A stretch of 64,000 bases of DNA, taken from positions 552,206 to 616,205 of the forward strand of contig NZ_OANS01000001.1 of NCBI RefSeq assembly GCF_900205755.1, given 5' to 3'. Made by a program: the position numbers and the translations under genes. Shown here piece after piece: positions 34,848 through 44,875 of the stretch (the first letter of the stretch is position 1; the number at the start of each line of letters is the position of its first letter). This stretch comes from Polynucleobacter meluiroseus. Its GTDB lineage: Bacteria > Pseudomonadota > Gammaproteobacteria > Burkholderiales > Burkholderiaceae. The notes under the pieces were generated by a model. It had not been told where the DNA came from. It saw only the letters and a program-made list of their open reading frames with translations, and did not search any database.

Positions 34848-34861
34848 AAAGAGGCTGAGAC

Positions 34862-35995
34862 TTGCAAGCACTGATTAATTTGGCGGCTTTTCTCCTGACT
34901 ATAGGAGTCTTGGTGAGCTTCCATGAGTTCGGCCACTTTTTTGTTGCGCGCTGTTGCGGGGTCAAGGTGCTGCGCTTTGCTTTGGGCTTTGGCAAACCGC
35001 TATTCACTTACCACGCCAAAAATGGGACCGAATGGGTTATCGGCGGCATTCCCATGGGTGGTTATGTGAAGCTATTAGACGGGCGAGATGAAGGTCAAAA
35101 GATTGCACCCCATGAAAAGACTCAGTCATTTGATGCTAAGCCGCTATGGCAACGTTCCGCAATTGTGGCTGCTGGCCCATTAGCCAATTTTGTGCTCGCT
35201 ATCATCTTATTTACGGTAATTTATGTCAGCGGCGTGCCTCAACTACCCGCTCGCTTGCAGGCGCCTCCTGAGCATTCTGTAGCGGCTTCCTTGGGTATTG
35301 CGGTTGGTGATCAGGTGGTGGGCTGGAAATCCGGCGATCGCAATGAATCTCAGGAGATCGATGCCCAAGCATTCATCAGCATCCCTAGTTGGAACGCATT
35401 GCGCTGGGAATTGATGGACGCCCTTACGGGAAAACAGGGTTTTTCCCTGGAATTACAAAGCGACACTGGAGGGCGCTATGTAAAACACTTCCCCGCGGCG
35501 GAGCTTCCAGAGATGCAGCCAGGATTGGACCCATTTCAGGCGCTAGGAATCTTGCCGCAGCTAGCCCCTGCTAGTGGCTGGACGGAGCTGAAATTGACCC
35601 CCTTAGACGCTCTGGAATTCGCGGTTCACCGGGTTTGGCTGATTGGCAAGGTAAGTGCACGCCTGATGGTGGGTTTATTTACCGGGAGCACCTCCATCAA
35701 GCAATTGAGCGGCCCCTTGAGCATTGCGGATATGGCTGGAAAGTCAGCTCAGATCGGCTGGCAGCCATTTGTGGCCTTCTTGGCCTTGATGAGTATTAGT
35801 ATTGGGCTACTGAATTTAGTGCCTTTACCAATGTTAGACGGGGGACAGCTCCTGTATGATGCATGGGAATTGGTTGTTGGCAAACGAATTACGGTTTCGA
35901 TGCAAGCTAGGCTCCAAAAAGTGGGTCTCGTCTTGGTCTTATCTTTTTCCTTGCTGGCCTTGTTTAACGATTTGCAACGCTACCTTTCGCCTTGA
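34862..35995 (+). CDS. rseP: Site-2 protease RseP with a single PDZ domain
   Basis: Intramembrane zinc metalloprotease that cleaves anti-sigma-E factors and remnant signal peptides. The TTG-started, 377-residue protein has HEFGH in the first helix and the second metal site LLNLVPLPMLDGG near the C-terminus. Only one PDZ-like region (about 125-220) is visible between the helices. E. coli RseP (450 aa) has two, and the segment that would hold the second runs directly from LGILPQLAP into the GSTSIKQLSGPLSI region. The stop overlaps the bamA start. Confidence 0.93.
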   Translation: MQALINLAAFLLTIGVLVSFHEFGHFFVARCCGVKVLRFALGFGKPLFTYHAKNGTEWVIGGIPMGGYVKLLDGRDEGQKIAPHEKTQSFDAKPLWQRSAIVAAGPLANFVLAIILFTVIYVSGVPQLPARLQAPPEHSVAASLGIAVGDQVVGWKSGDRNESQEIDAQAFISIPSWNALRWELMDALTGKQGFSLELQSDTGGRYVKHFPAAELPEMQPGLDPFQALGILPQLAPASGWTELKLTPLDALEFAVHRVWLIGKVSARLMVGLFTGSTSIKQLSGPLSIADMAGKSAQIGWQPFVAFLALMSISIGLLNLVPLPMLDGGQLLYDAWELVVGKRITVSMQARLQKVGLVLVLSFSLLALFNDLQRYLSP

Positions 35996-38340
35996 ATTTT
36001 TTGAATATCTCCCTCAAATCCGTTACCCGTTTTATCGCTCAGGTAGCTTTGGTTGCTACCGCATGCTTTTGCATGAACGCCCATGCCGCTGACCCTTTTG
36101 TAATTAAAGATATTCGTATCGAAGGGCTTCAACGGGTTGAGCCAGGTACCGTGTTTAGTTATTTGCCCGTTCAAGTAGGCGAAAACTTTACCGAGGAAAA
36201 AGGGGCAGAATCGATCAAGGCCTTGTACAGCACAGGGTTCTTCAGGGATGTGCAAATTCAGGCGCAGGGTGACGTTTTGATTGTCATCGTAGAAGAGCGA
36301 CCCACGATTTCTCGTATTGAATTTACTGGCATGAAAGAGTTCGACCAGGAAATCGTGCGCAAGTCTTTGAAAGCGGTAGGCGTGGCTGAGGCCCGTTTTT
36401 ACGATAAAGCACTGATTGACAAAGCCGAACAAGAACTAAAGCGCCAGTACATCAGTAAGGGCATGTACGCGGCCGAGGTGGTTGCTACCGTAACGCCGGT
36501 AGAGCGTAATCAGGTTGCGATTTACTTCAACGTTGACGAAGGCCCCACCGCGAAGATTCAAGCAATCAACTTTATCGGCAACGAAGTGTTTAGCGAAAGC
36601 ACCCTCAAAGACGAAATGCAGTTAAAGACGGGTGGGTGGTTATCTTGGTACTCCAAAGATAATTTGTATTCCAAGCAAAAACTGACTGCCGACTTAGAAA
36701 ATATTCGCTCTTACTATCTCAATCGCGGTTATTTAGAGTTCGTAATCGAGTCCACTCAGGTATCTATCACCCCAGATAAAAAAGGCATTTATCTCACCAT
36801 CAGCATTCGTGAGGGTAAAAAGTTCACTGTGAAAGCGGTTCGCTTGGCTGGAGATTTATTGGGCAAGGAGGCGGAGTTAATGCAGTTGATTACGCTTAAG
36901 CCTGGTGACACCTACTCTTCAGCAAAGCTTACGGAGAGCACCAAAGCCATCGCCGGAATCTTGGGGTCATATGGCTACGCATTTGCTAACGTCAATCCTC
37001 AGCCAGACATTCGTCGCGAATTAGCTGAGGTTGATCTCACTTTGGTGGTAGATCCAGGTCGCCGCGTCTACGTGCGCAAAGTAGAGATTACCGGTAACGC
37101 CAAAACCCGCGACATCGTCATCCGCCGTGAAATGCGCCAGTTTGAAAGCGCTTGGTTTGATAGTGAGAAGATTGATTTATCCAAGAAACGCTTAGGCCGC
37201 TTAGGTTACTTTACCGAGACGGATATCACTACCCAAGACGTCCCTGGGACGCCTGATCAGGTTGATGTCAATGTCAAAGTGGCCGAGAAGCCAACCGGTT
37301 CGGTCACGCTCGGCGCTGGTTTTTCCTCTACTGAAAAGTTGATTCTTTCAGCAGGTATTAATCAAGATAACGCATTTGGAACAGGTACTGCGATTGGTTT
37401 AAATGCCGCTGTCGGTAAAATTAATCAAAGTCTAACCTTGTCTCAATACGATCCTTACTTCACAGAAGAAGGTATTAGCCGCTACACCGACCTCTATTAC
37501 CGTTCCTCCAAGCCCTTGTATTACGTAGGTGATCCTGATTATCAAATTAAGTCTGTAGGATCCAATATCAAGTTTGGGGTCCCTTACACTGAAGTTGACC
37601 GCGTATTTTTCGGAACTGGTGTAGAGGCATTTCAAATTAATACCACCGTAAATACGCCATACCCCTATCTTCAATACGCTCAAAGTTATGGAGTACCAGC
37701 ACCAGGCTATCCAGGAACAGTTAATACGTATAACGTTCCTTTGACAGTGGGCTGGTCACGTGATGGACGCGATAGCGCCTTAATTCCATCAGCGGGCTCA
37801 TTGGAACAGTTGTCCGGTGAGGTCGGAACGCCAGTCGGGAATATGACGTTTTATCGCCTTTTTGGCCAGTACCAAAAGTATTACTCTTTTTCCAAGGCCA
37901 ACATCATCTCGTTTAATGGCGAGGTGGGTTACAGCCAGGCATACGGAAGCAACCCCTTCCCAATTACCAAAAACTACTACGTCGGTGGTATTGGTTCTGT
38001 TCGAGGCTATTCCCCTGGCTCTCTAGGCCCTACTTACTACAACACCCTCACGGGCGTCAATCAGCCGGTTGGTGGTCAATCCAAAATCGTGACTAATTTG
38101 GAATATACCGTCCCAGTACCAGGCACTGGTACCGACAAGACCCTGCGTATGTTTACTTTCGTTGATGGCGGTAACGTTTTTGGGCAAAATATTAATTTAG
38201 TTTTACGCTATTCTTATGGCTTGGGCATATCATGGATATCTCCATTAGGTCCGCTAAAATTCAGTTATGGTATTCCGATCAAAGCTTTGCCAACGGATAA
38301 TATTCAGCGTTTGCAGTTCCAAGTTGGTACGGCGTTTTAA
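35992..38340 (+). CDS. bamA: Outer membrane protein assembly factor BamA
   Basis: Essential Omp85 protein that folds and inserts beta-barrel proteins. The 782-residue product starts at a TTG overlapping the rseP stop (TTGA). It has a signal peptide ending NAHA, five POTRA domains (first FVIKDIRIEGLQRVEPGTVFSYL), and the C-terminal barrel with VRGY (GGIGSVRGYSPG) and a terminal aromatic residue (VGTAF). No ATG lies early enough to serve as an alternative start. Confidence 0.97.
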   Translation: MNFLNISLKSVTRFIAQVALVATACFCMNAHAADPFVIKDIRIEGLQRVEPGTVFSYLPVQVGENFTEEKGAESIKALYSTGFFRDVQIQAQGDVLIVIVEERPTISRIEFTGMKEFDQEIVRKSLKAVGVAEARFYDKALIDKAEQELKRQYISKGMYAAEVVATVTPVERNQVAIYFNVDEGPTAKIQAINFIGNEVFSESTLKDEMQLKTGGWLSWYSKDNLYSKQKLTADLENIRSYYLNRGYLEFVIESTQVSITPDKKGIYLTISIREGKKFTVKAVRLAGDLLGKEAELMQLITLKPGDTYSSAKLTESTKAIAGILGSYGYAFANVNPQPDIRRELAEVDLTLVVDPGRRVYVRKVEITGNAKTRDIVIRREMRQFESAWFDSEKIDLSKKRLGRLGYFTETDITTQDVPGTPDQVDVNVKVAEKPTGSVTLGAGFSSTEKLILSAGINQDNAFGTGTAIGLNAAVGKINQSLTLSQYDPYFTEEGISRYTDLYYRSSKPLYYVGDPDYQIKSVGSNIKFGVPYTEVDRVFFGTGVEAFQINTTVNTPYPYLQYAQSYGVPAPGYPGTVNTYNVPLTVGWSRDGRDSALIPSAGSLEQLSGEVGTPVGNMTFYRLFGQYQKYYSFSKANIISFNGEVGYSQAYGSNPFPITKNYYVGGIGSVRGYSPGSLGPTYYNTLTGVNQPVGGQSKIVTNLEYTVPVPGTGTDKTLRMFTFVDGGNVFGQNINLVLRYSYGLGISWISPLGPLKFSYGIPIKALPTDNIQRLQFQVGTAF

Positions 38341-38358
38341 TTGTTTAAGGAAAGAGTT

Positions 38359-38886
38359 ATGAAGCTTCGTCAATCATCTGCATGGATTCAATTGGGCTTA
38401 ATTGCCTTATCAACTGCCGCGCTTACGCCGCTTGCTTTTGCGCAAGACGACACCAGCCGGATTGGCGCTGTCAATGTTGAAAAAGTCTTTAATGAATCCA
38501 ATTTGGCAAAACAAAGTCAAACTCGACTACAGAACGAATTCGCTAAACGCCAAAACGAATTACGTGATGCGGCCCAAAAGATTAAAGCAGCTGCTGAAAA
38601 GTTAGATCGTGATGCAGCCGTCATGAGCGAAGCCGACCGCGTCCGTCGTCAACGTGAATTAGCTGATCAGGATCGCGAACTGCAGCGTAAGCAGCGTGAG
38701 TACACCGAAGATCTGAATCAACGTAACTTTGAAGAGCGCGGTAAGGTTGCTGAGAAAGCCAATATTGCATTGAAGCAAGTCGCCGAGCAGAGAAAATTGG
38801 ACGTGATTGTTCAGGACCCGGCCTATGCTAATCCCAAGGTTGACGTCACTGATGATGTCATCAAGGCATTAAACAACCTCAAGTAA
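38359..38886 (+). CDS. skp: Periplasmic chaperone Skp/OmpH
   Basis: Holdase that carries unfolded outer-membrane proteins to BamA. The start is the ATG at 38359, preceded by AAGGAAAGAG. A TTG at 38341 is in frame but less likely. The 175-residue protein has a signal peptide ending AFA, then the [13 protein letters not shown] strand and long coiled-coil arms. It lies between bamA and lpxD. Confidence 0.92.
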   Translation: MKLRQSSAWIQLGLIALSTAALTPLAFAQDDTSRIGAVNVEKVFNESNLAKQSQTRLQNEFAKRQNELRDAAQKIKAAAEKLDRDAAVMSEADRVRRQRELADQDRELQRKQREYTEDLNQRNFEERGKVAEKANIALKQVAEQRKLDVIVQDPAYANPKVDVTDDVIKALNNLK

Positions 38887-38891
38887 GTCCT

Positions 38892-39953
38892 ATGCCTACC
38901 GCCATCGAGCTGGCCGAACAGTTTCAAGCAAGCTTGGTGGGGGAGACCTCACTCCGTTTTGATAGCCTTGCCCCTTTAGAGCAGGCCCAAGCAAACCAGA
39001 TCTCGTTTCTATCTAATCCACACTATCGTCAGCAGGCTGCGGACAGTAGTGCTGGCGGACTGATTGTCAGCCCTGCGGATCTAGAGTTTCTGCAAGGTCA
39101 CCCCAACTCAGTTGATTCTCAGCGGGTCTATTTTGTTGCCAAGAATCCTTATGTGACCTTTGCCCGCATGGCGCAGCATTTCGCAAAAATGTCCTCGCCA
39201 ACTTATGCGGCTGGCATCCACCCAAATGCGGTGGTTGATCCATCGGCCATCATTCCAGTCAGCTGCCACATTGGCCCATTTGTGCATATCGGGCCAAAGG
39301 TGGTTTTGGGAGAGCGGACTGTGATTGTCGGCTCAAGCTCTATTGGCGAAAAAAGTGTTTTAGCAAGTGATTGCCTTGTTTACCCCAATGTCTCGATTTA
39401 CGCTGATACGCATATCGGTGAGCGTTGCATCATTCATAGTGGCGCAGTCATTGGTGCCGATGGTTTTGGCTTTGCTCCTGATGTTTCCGCGAGAGGTCTT
39501 GAGTGGGTAAAGATTCCGCAAACCGGTGGTGTGACCATTGGGGATGATGTTGAGATTGGCGCTTCCACCACGATTGATCGTGGGGCGATGAGCAATACCA
39601 TCATCGGTTCCGGTACTAAGATCGATAATCAAGTGCAAATTGCGCACAACGTCAGCGTGGGGCAGGCTTGTGTCATAGCCGGTTGCGCAGCCATTTCTGG
39701 CAGTACGAAAATCGGCAACTTTTGTATTATTGGTGGTGCAGCTAACTTTGCCGGCCATCTGACCATTGCCGATAGAACCACCGTCTCGGGAAATACTTCT
39801 ATCATTCGCTCTATCACTGAGCCTGGACAGCATTACACCGGCGTGTACCCATCGATGCTTCATAAAGCCTGGGAAAAAAATGCCGCTATCTTACGCGGTC
39901 TAGATAAAATACGGCAACGTTTACGTTTCATCGACAGAGATCGGGATTTGTAG
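38892..39953 (+). CDS. lpxD: UDP-3-O-acyl-glucosamine N-acyltransferase
   Basis: Adds the second acyl chain in lipid A synthesis. The 353-residue protein has the uridine-binding N-terminal domain ([20 protein letters not shown]), a left-handed beta helix with [17 protein letters not shown], and a C-terminal helix. It follows skp by 5 bases. Confidence 0.96.
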   Translation: MPTAIELAEQFQASLVGETSLRFDSLAPLEQAQANQISFLSNPHYRQQAADSSAGGLIVSPADLEFLQGHPNSVDSQRVYFVAKNPYVTFARMAQHFAKMSSPTYAAGIHPNAVVDPSAIIPVSCHIGPFVHIGPKVVLGERTVIVGSSSIGEKSVLASDCLVYPNVSIYADTHIGERCIIHSGAVIGADGFGFAPDVSARGLEWVKIPQTGGVTIGDDVEIGASTTIDRGAMSNTIIGSGTKIDNQVQIAHNVSVGQACVIAGCAAISGSTKIGNFCIIGGAANFAGHLTIADRTTVSGNTSIIRSITEPGQHYTGVYPSMLHKAWEKNAAILRGLDKIRQRLRFIDRDRDL

Positions 39954-40029
39954 TCGTAATGAAGTAATCAGTTGTATTACAGAAACTCAACCAATTTTAT
40001 TGTTTTAATTTTTCTTCGCAGGCAATCTT

Positions 40030-40479
40030 ATGAGCACACCAGCAGCTATTGATATCAACAAAATTATGAAATTGCTACCGCATCGGTATCCGTTTCTTCT
40101 GGTTGACCGCGTACTGGAATACAGTCCGAAAGGAAGTATTACCGCGATTAAGAATGTCACGATTAATGAACCTTTTTTTCAAGGGCACTTCCCTGATTTT
40201 CCGGTGATGCCAGGCGTATTAATTATTGAGGCTTTGGCACAAACTGCTGCCTTACTCACTTTTACCGAAGCCAAGCAAGAAGACGCGATTTACTATTTCG
40301 CAGGAATCGACGCCGCGCGCTTCAAAAAGCCCGTAGTGCCTGGCGATCAATTGGTGATGGTGGCTACTTATCAGCGCGAAAAGGCCGGCATTTATAAGTT
40401 TCATGTCAAGGCAACGGTGGATGGCGAGTTAGCAGCAGAGGCAGACATTACTTGTGCTGTGCGCACGAAAGGGGCGTAA
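40030..40479 (+). CDS. fabZ: 3-hydroxyacyl-ACP dehydratase FabZ
   Basis: Dehydrates beta-hydroxyacyl-ACP in fatty acid elongation. The 149-residue hot-dog fold has [13 protein letters not shown] with the catalytic His, [20 protein letters not shown] with the catalytic Glu, and the usual length. The stop overlaps the lpxA start by one base. Confidence 0.97.
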   Translation: MSTPAAIDINKIMKLLPHRYPFLLVDRVLEYSPKGSITAIKNVTINEPFFQGHFPDFPVMPGVLIIEALAQTAALLTFTEAKQEDAIYYFAGIDAARFKKPVVPGDQLVMVATYQREKAGIYKFHVKATVDGELAAEADITCAVRTKGA

Positions 40480-41276
40480 TGACTCAGATTCATGCAAGCG
40501 CCATTGTTGATAGCAAAGCTGAGGTAGATAGTAGCGTTGAGATTGGTCCTTACTCAGTGATCGGCCCCAATGTCAAGATCGGCGCTGGGAGCAAGATCGG
40601 CTCACACACCGTCATTGAAGGCTTTACCACTATCGGCAAGGAAAATCACTTTGCGCACTTTGCAGCCATCGGCGGCGCACCTCAGGATATGAAATACCGT
40701 GGCGAGCCAACCCAATTGATTATTGGCGATCGCAATACGATTCGCGAGTTCACTACCATTCACACTGGTACCGCTCAAGATGAAGGCATCACCCGCATTG
40801 GGGATGACAACTGGATCATGGCTTATGTGCATATTGCTCATGACTGCCAGATCGGTAATCACACCATTTTTTCGAGTAATGCCCAGATTGCGGGCCATGT
40901 CCAAGTAAATGATTGGGCCATCATGGGCGGCATGTCGGGAGTGCATCAATTTGTTCGTATTGGACAACATGCCATGCTCGGCGGTGCTTCAGCTTTAGTT
41001 CAAGATATTCCACCATTTGTGATTGCCGCAGGGGATAAAGCCTCACCCCATGGCATTAACGTGGAAGGGCTCAAGCGTAGAGGCTTCACAAGTGAAACCA
41101 TTAGCGCTTTGCGTCAGGCTTATAAATTACTTTATAAAGATGGCCTGAGTTTCGAAGAGGCTAAGGTAGAAATTCAGAAGCTGGTACTTGCTAGCTCTGC
41201 AGATGCAGCAACAGCTGAGAAGCTGGCGCAGTTCCATGATTTTATTGCCGCTTCTACTCGCGGCATTATTCGTTAA
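40479..41276 (+). CDS. lpxA: UDP-N-acetylglucosamine O-acyltransferase
   Basis: First step of lipid A synthesis. The start is the ATG at 40479 ([16 protein letters not shown], 265 aa), fused to the fabZ stop. An in-frame extension into fabZ is ignored. Hexapeptide repeats form the beta-helix, and the catalytic His lies in the [11 protein letters not shown] block. Confidence 0.96.
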   Translation: MTQIHASAIVDSKAEVDSSVEIGPYSVIGPNVKIGAGSKIGSHTVIEGFTTIGKENHFAHFAAIGGAPQDMKYRGEPTQLIIGDRNTIREFTTIHTGTAQDEGITRIGDDNWIMAYVHIAHDCQIGNHTIFSSNAQIAGHVQVNDWAIMGGMSGVHQFVRIGQHAMLGGASALVQDIPPFVIAAGDKASPHGINVEGLKRRGFTSETISALRQAYKLLYKDGLSFEEAKVEIQKLVLASSADAATAEKLAQFHDFIAASTRGIIR

Positions 41277-41282
41277 CACGGC

Positions 41283-42491
41283 TTGGCTTTGCCTAAATTA
41301 GCCTGTGTTGCTGGAGAGCCTTCGGGTGATTTGCTGGCTGCTCCAGTACTAAGTGCACTTAAGCAGATTCCGGATATGGCTGGGCTAGAGGTTTATGGAA
41401 TTGGTGGCCCCCGCATGCAGGCGGAGGGCATGCGCTCAGACTGGCCAATGGATACATTGAGCGTGCGAGGCTACGTCGAGGCAATCCGGCAATTGCCTGC
41501 GATTCTGAAACTGCGGCGCGAGCTCTTGACGTATTTGCTAGGCGAGGGGCGTCCCGATGTTTTTCTGGGAGTGGATGCGCCCGACTTTAACTTAGGCGTT
41601 GAAACCGAATTACACAAGGCGGGTATTCCTACTTTGCATTTGGTTTCTCCTTCAATTTGGGCCTGGCGGGCAGGACGCATTCATAAGATTAAAAAAGCAG
41701 TGGATAAGGTATTGTGCATTTTTCCATTTGAGGTCGATATATACGAACGCGCCGGCATAGCTGCGAGCTACGTAGGTCACCCGCTCGCAAGTGATATACC
41801 GCTTGAGCCCAATCCAAATGCAGCTCGGCAAAAGATTGCGCAACTATTAAAGCGGCCAAGTGGTGCCTTGGAGGGTACAGTCGTCGCTGTTTTGCCGGGC
41901 AGTCGCGTATCGGAAATTGATCTTATCGCCCCCGTTTTTTTTGAGACGATGGCATTACTTGCCGACCGCCTAGCGGGAGAAAAACTGCATTTTGTAATTC
42001 CTGTGGCGACTCCGCAATTACGTCCAGCCCTCGAACTGTTGCTCGAAAGAATGCAAACGCGCCTGCCTGAAATTCAGATTGTGTTGCTAGATGGCGAAGC
42101 TGACGCCGCACTTGAAGCGGCAGATGTGGTGCTCATTGCGAGTGGTACCGCCACCTTGCAAGCAGCCCTCTGGAAAAAACCCATGGTGATTGCTTATAAA
42201 GTGCCTTGGCTCACCGCGCAGATCATGAAGCGCCAGGGCTACTTGCCTTATGTCGGCCTGCCCAACATCTTGTGTGGTGAATTCGTCGTACCGGAATTAC
42301 TCCAAGACAACGCTACCCCTGAAAAGTTAAGCAATGCAGTGCTCGAATGGCTGGAAAACCCAAGCAAGGTGAGCGCACTCAAAGAGCGTTTTGCAAAGAT
42401 GCATGAAATCTTGCGTAGACCTACTGGGCTGTTGGTAGCGCAAGCGGTAACGCAAATGATGACAAGTCAACGCGCCAAGCGAGCCCAGTGA
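41283..42491 (+). CDS. lpxB: Lipid-A-disaccharide synthase
   Basis: Glycosyltransferase (GT19) that joins UDP-diacyl-GlcN and lipid X. The 402-residue protein begins with TTG ([16 protein letters not shown]), has [16 protein letters not shown] and the C-terminal [10 protein letters not shown] and YVGLPNIL blocks. It overlaps rnhB by one base. Confidence 0.96.
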   Translation: MALPKLACVAGEPSGDLLAAPVLSALKQIPDMAGLEVYGIGGPRMQAEGMRSDWPMDTLSVRGYVEAIRQLPAILKLRRELLTYLLGEGRPDVFLGVDAPDFNLGVETELHKAGIPTLHLVSPSIWAWRAGRIHKIKKAVDKVLCIFPFEVDIYERAGIAASYVGHPLASDIPLEPNPNAARQKIAQLLKRPSGALEGTVVAVLPGSRVSEIDLIAPVFFETMALLADRLAGEKLHFVIPVATPQLRPALELLLERMQTRLPEIQIVLLDGEADAALEAADVVLIASGTATLQAALWKKPMVIAYKVPWLTAQIMKRQGYLPYVGLPNILCGEFVVPELLQDNATPEKLSNAVLEWLENPSKVSALKERFAKMHEILRRPTGLLVAQAVTQMMTSQRAKRAQ

Positions 42492-43090
42492 TGAGTGAGA
42501 TTTGGATTTGCGGAGTAGATGAGGCTGGCCGCGGACCTTTGGTTGGTTCGGTGGTGGCCGGCGCTGTCGTGTTAGACCCCTTGCATCCTATTGAGGGACT
42601 AAAAGATTCTAAAAAATTATCCGCTAGCCGCCGCGATTTTTTGTTTGAGCAAATTCAAGCAAAAGCCAAGGCTTGGGGTATTGGCGAGGCCAGCCCACTT
42701 GAGATCGATCAGTTGAATATTCTGCAGGCAACCATGCTTGCGATGAGAAGGGCGATTGAAGATCTTGCTACCCGTTTAGGCGGGTGGCCTGATAAAGCCC
42801 TGATCGACGGCAATCGTTGTCCTGAGCTACCTATTTTGGCTGAGGCCATTGTGAAAGGCGACTCTAAAGAGCCCGCAATTTCGGCAGCATCCATCTTGGC
42901 AAAAGTAACGCGCGATCGTCAAATGGCGCAGTTGCATGAACGCTTTCCGCAATATGGATTTGCGCAACATATGGGGTATCCCACACCATTCCATTTTGCC
43001 GCCTTAAAAGAATTCGGCGCCTGCATTGAGCATCGCCGGACCTTTGCCCCCGTGCGACAGGTCTTAACTTTGATCCAGCAGGCAGAGTAA
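42491..43090 (+). CDS. rnhB: Ribonuclease HII
   Basis: Removes ribonucleotides from DNA-RNA hybrids. The start is the ATG at 42491 ([19 protein letters not shown], 199 aa). A GTG one codon earlier is possible. The catalytic Asp-Glu in [16 protein letters not shown] and SILAKVTRD are present. It sits at the end of the lipid A cluster, as in many proteobacteria. Confidence 0.96.
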   Translation: MSEIWICGVDEAGRGPLVGSVVAGAVVLDPLHPIEGLKDSKKLSASRRDFLFEQIQAKAKAWGIGEASPLEIDQLNILQATMLAMRRAIEDLATRLGGWPDKALIDGNRCPELPILAEAIVKGDSKEPAISAASILAKVTRDRQMAQLHERFPQYGFAQHMGYPTPFHFAALKEFGACIEHRRTFAPVRQVLTLIQQAE

Positions 43091-43095
43091 GGTAT

Positions 43096-43923
43096 ATGGC
43101 AATGGAACTGATTAGCTCTAAGGAGAATCCCCTTTTTAAAACGATTCGCCTCTTGCAGGCAACCGGGTCGAAGGGGCAAAAAACCAGAATCGCCTGTGGT
43201 CAAGCATTGCTTGAGGGCATTCATTTGGTGCAGACTTGGGTTGGTGATCCTGCACTGGAAGTGCTTATCACCTCCGAGTTGGGCTTGCAGAACCCCGAGA
43301 TTTCAGAAGCAATCTATGCTCATCTGGAAAGCTGTCCCCAAACGCGCGTTCTGCAACTGGATGTGAACTTGTGGGATAACTTGAGTGAACTAGTCAATGC
43401 GCCACATGTAGCAGGGCTCTTGGCCTTACCGCAGTCTTGCCTAAATCCGCCTGCAGTAACAGCTACCTTGGATGGGGATGTATTGATTTTGGACCGTATT
43501 CAGGATGCCGGTAATGTGGGTACCTTATTGCGCACCGCAGCTGCGGCAGGTTTTACCCAAGTGTTGGCCATATCAGGCTGCGCGCATTTGTGGTCCAGTA
43601 AAGTGCTGCGAGCCAGCATGGGCGCGCACCGACTCTTAAATCTCTATGAAGGTTGGTCCAATCAACAAGTCTTAAGTGCTGTCACCGCACCCTTGTTAGC
43701 TACCACCGCGGATGGCTCAGTAGACCTATACGAGCTGCGGCAAGAGCTGCTGCATCCCGTTGCCTGGGTAATGGGAAGTGAGGGTCAGGGAGTTTCTGCA
43801 GATCTCATGGCGCAAGCCAAAGGGGTGTCTATACCGATCGACCCCCGCGTCGAGTCACTCAACGTTTCTACGGCTGCAGCGGCCTGTTTATTCGAGACGG
43901 TGCGGATGAGGCGTAGCAAGTAG
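43096..43923 (+). CDS. TrmH-family (SPOUT) RNA methyltransferase
   Basis: A 2'-O-ribose methyltransferase of the SPOUT class acting on tRNA or rRNA. The 275-residue protein has an N-terminal substrate-binding domain (L7Ae-like) and the three SPOUT motifs: LDRIQDAGNVGTLLRTAAAAG, WVMGSEGQGVS, and IPIDPRVESLNVSTAAA. The exact RNA target cannot be read from the sequence. Five bases separate it from rnhB. It is convergent with ppsR. Confidence 0.9.
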   Translation: MAMELISSKENPLFKTIRLLQATGSKGQKTRIACGQALLEGIHLVQTWVGDPALEVLITSELGLQNPEISEAIYAHLESCPQTRVLQLDVNLWDNLSELVNAPHVAGLLALPQSCLNPPAVTATLDGDVLILDRIQDAGNVGTLLRTAAAAGFTQVLAISGCAHLWSSKVLRASMGAHRLLNLYEGWSNQQVLSAVTAPLLATTADGSVDLYELRQELLHPVAWVMGSEGQGVSADLMAQAKGVSIPIDPRVESLNVSTAAAACLFETVRMRRSK

Positions 43924-43941
43924 AGCAGTGCTCGCCTTAAC

Positions 43942-44769
43942 TTAGCCCAAGATTGTTTTATCGGATTTTAGGGATTGCAGGACGGTCGTAGCAATTTCCT
44001 CAATGGATTTGCTTGTAGTGAGAATCCAGGGAATCGACTCTCTCTTCATCATTGCAGTGGCTTCGTTGATTTCATAGCGGCAGTTTTCGAGCTTGGCATA
44101 GTTACTCCCTGGGCGCCGTTCATTCCGAATCTCCGATAAGCGTTCCGCATCAATCATCAAGCCAAAGATTTTGCTACGGTAGGGCACCAAATCCTTGGGC
44201 AGCTCTCCCCGCTCAAAATCTTCAGGAATTAAGGGGTAGTTGGCTGATTTGAGGCCATATTGCATGGCTAAATACAGGCTGGTTGGGGTCTTACCAACCC
44301 GCGAGATGCCCACCAAAATGACGTCCGCGTCTGCTAGATTGCGATTTGATTGGCCATCATCATGGGCTAATGAGTAATTAATCGCTTCAATTCGGTTCTT
44401 ATATGCGTCGGTATCCGCATTGTGATGTAGCCGGTTCATGGCATGGGTGGATTTAATGCCAAGGGCATTTTCTAGTGGGGCTACAAAGGTTTGGAACATA
44501 TCCAAAATGAGCCCATTGGCCTTACTCACAATACTATTGAGCTCCGGATTCACCAAAGTAGTGAAAACAATAGGTTGCACACCATATTTTGAGGCCGCCT
44601 GATTAATGCTGGAGACGGCATCATGGGCTTTTTCTACCTTATCCACAAAGGGCACGCGAATACGATTAAAAGTGGCGTCAAATTGCGCCAAAATCGATTG
44701 GCTAAAGTTATCGGCAGTAATGCCGGTGCCGTCAGAGACAATAAAAACAAGCCGGTTTTGGGGGGTCAT
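43942..44769 (-). CDS. ppsR: PEP synthase regulatory protein (kinase/pyrophosphorylase, DUF299)
   Basis: Bifunctional enzyme that inactivates PEP synthase by ADP-dependent phosphorylation and reactivates it by phosphate-dependent removal. The start is taken as the ATG at 44769 (MTPQNRLVFIVSDGTG). A GTG at 44778 is in frame. The VSDGTGITA N-terminus and the P-loop-like GISRVGKTPTS are visible. It is divergent from its target ppsA with 106 bases between starts. Confidence 0.94.
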   Translation of the reverse strand: MTPQNRLVFIVSDGTGITADNFSQSILAQFDATFNRIRVPFVDKVEKAHDAVSSINQAASKYGVQPIVFTTLVNPELNSIVSKANGLILDMFQTFVAPLENALGIKSTHAMNRLHHNADTDAYKNRIEAINYSLAHDDGQSNRNLADADVILVGISRVGKTPTSLYLAMQYGLKSANYPLIPEDFERGELPKDLVPYRSKIFGLMIDAERLSEIRNERRPGSNYAKLENCRYEINEATAMMKRESIPWILTTSKSIEEIATTVLQSLKSDKTILG

Positions 44770-44875
44770 CAGTTTCACTTACGGGCTAGAGTCAGCACTA
44801 CAATAGAGGAATATTGAAGTATGCCGTATTTTGAGCGGCTGCTAGACCAGTTTCTTTAACTTTAGTGAGCTTTAT

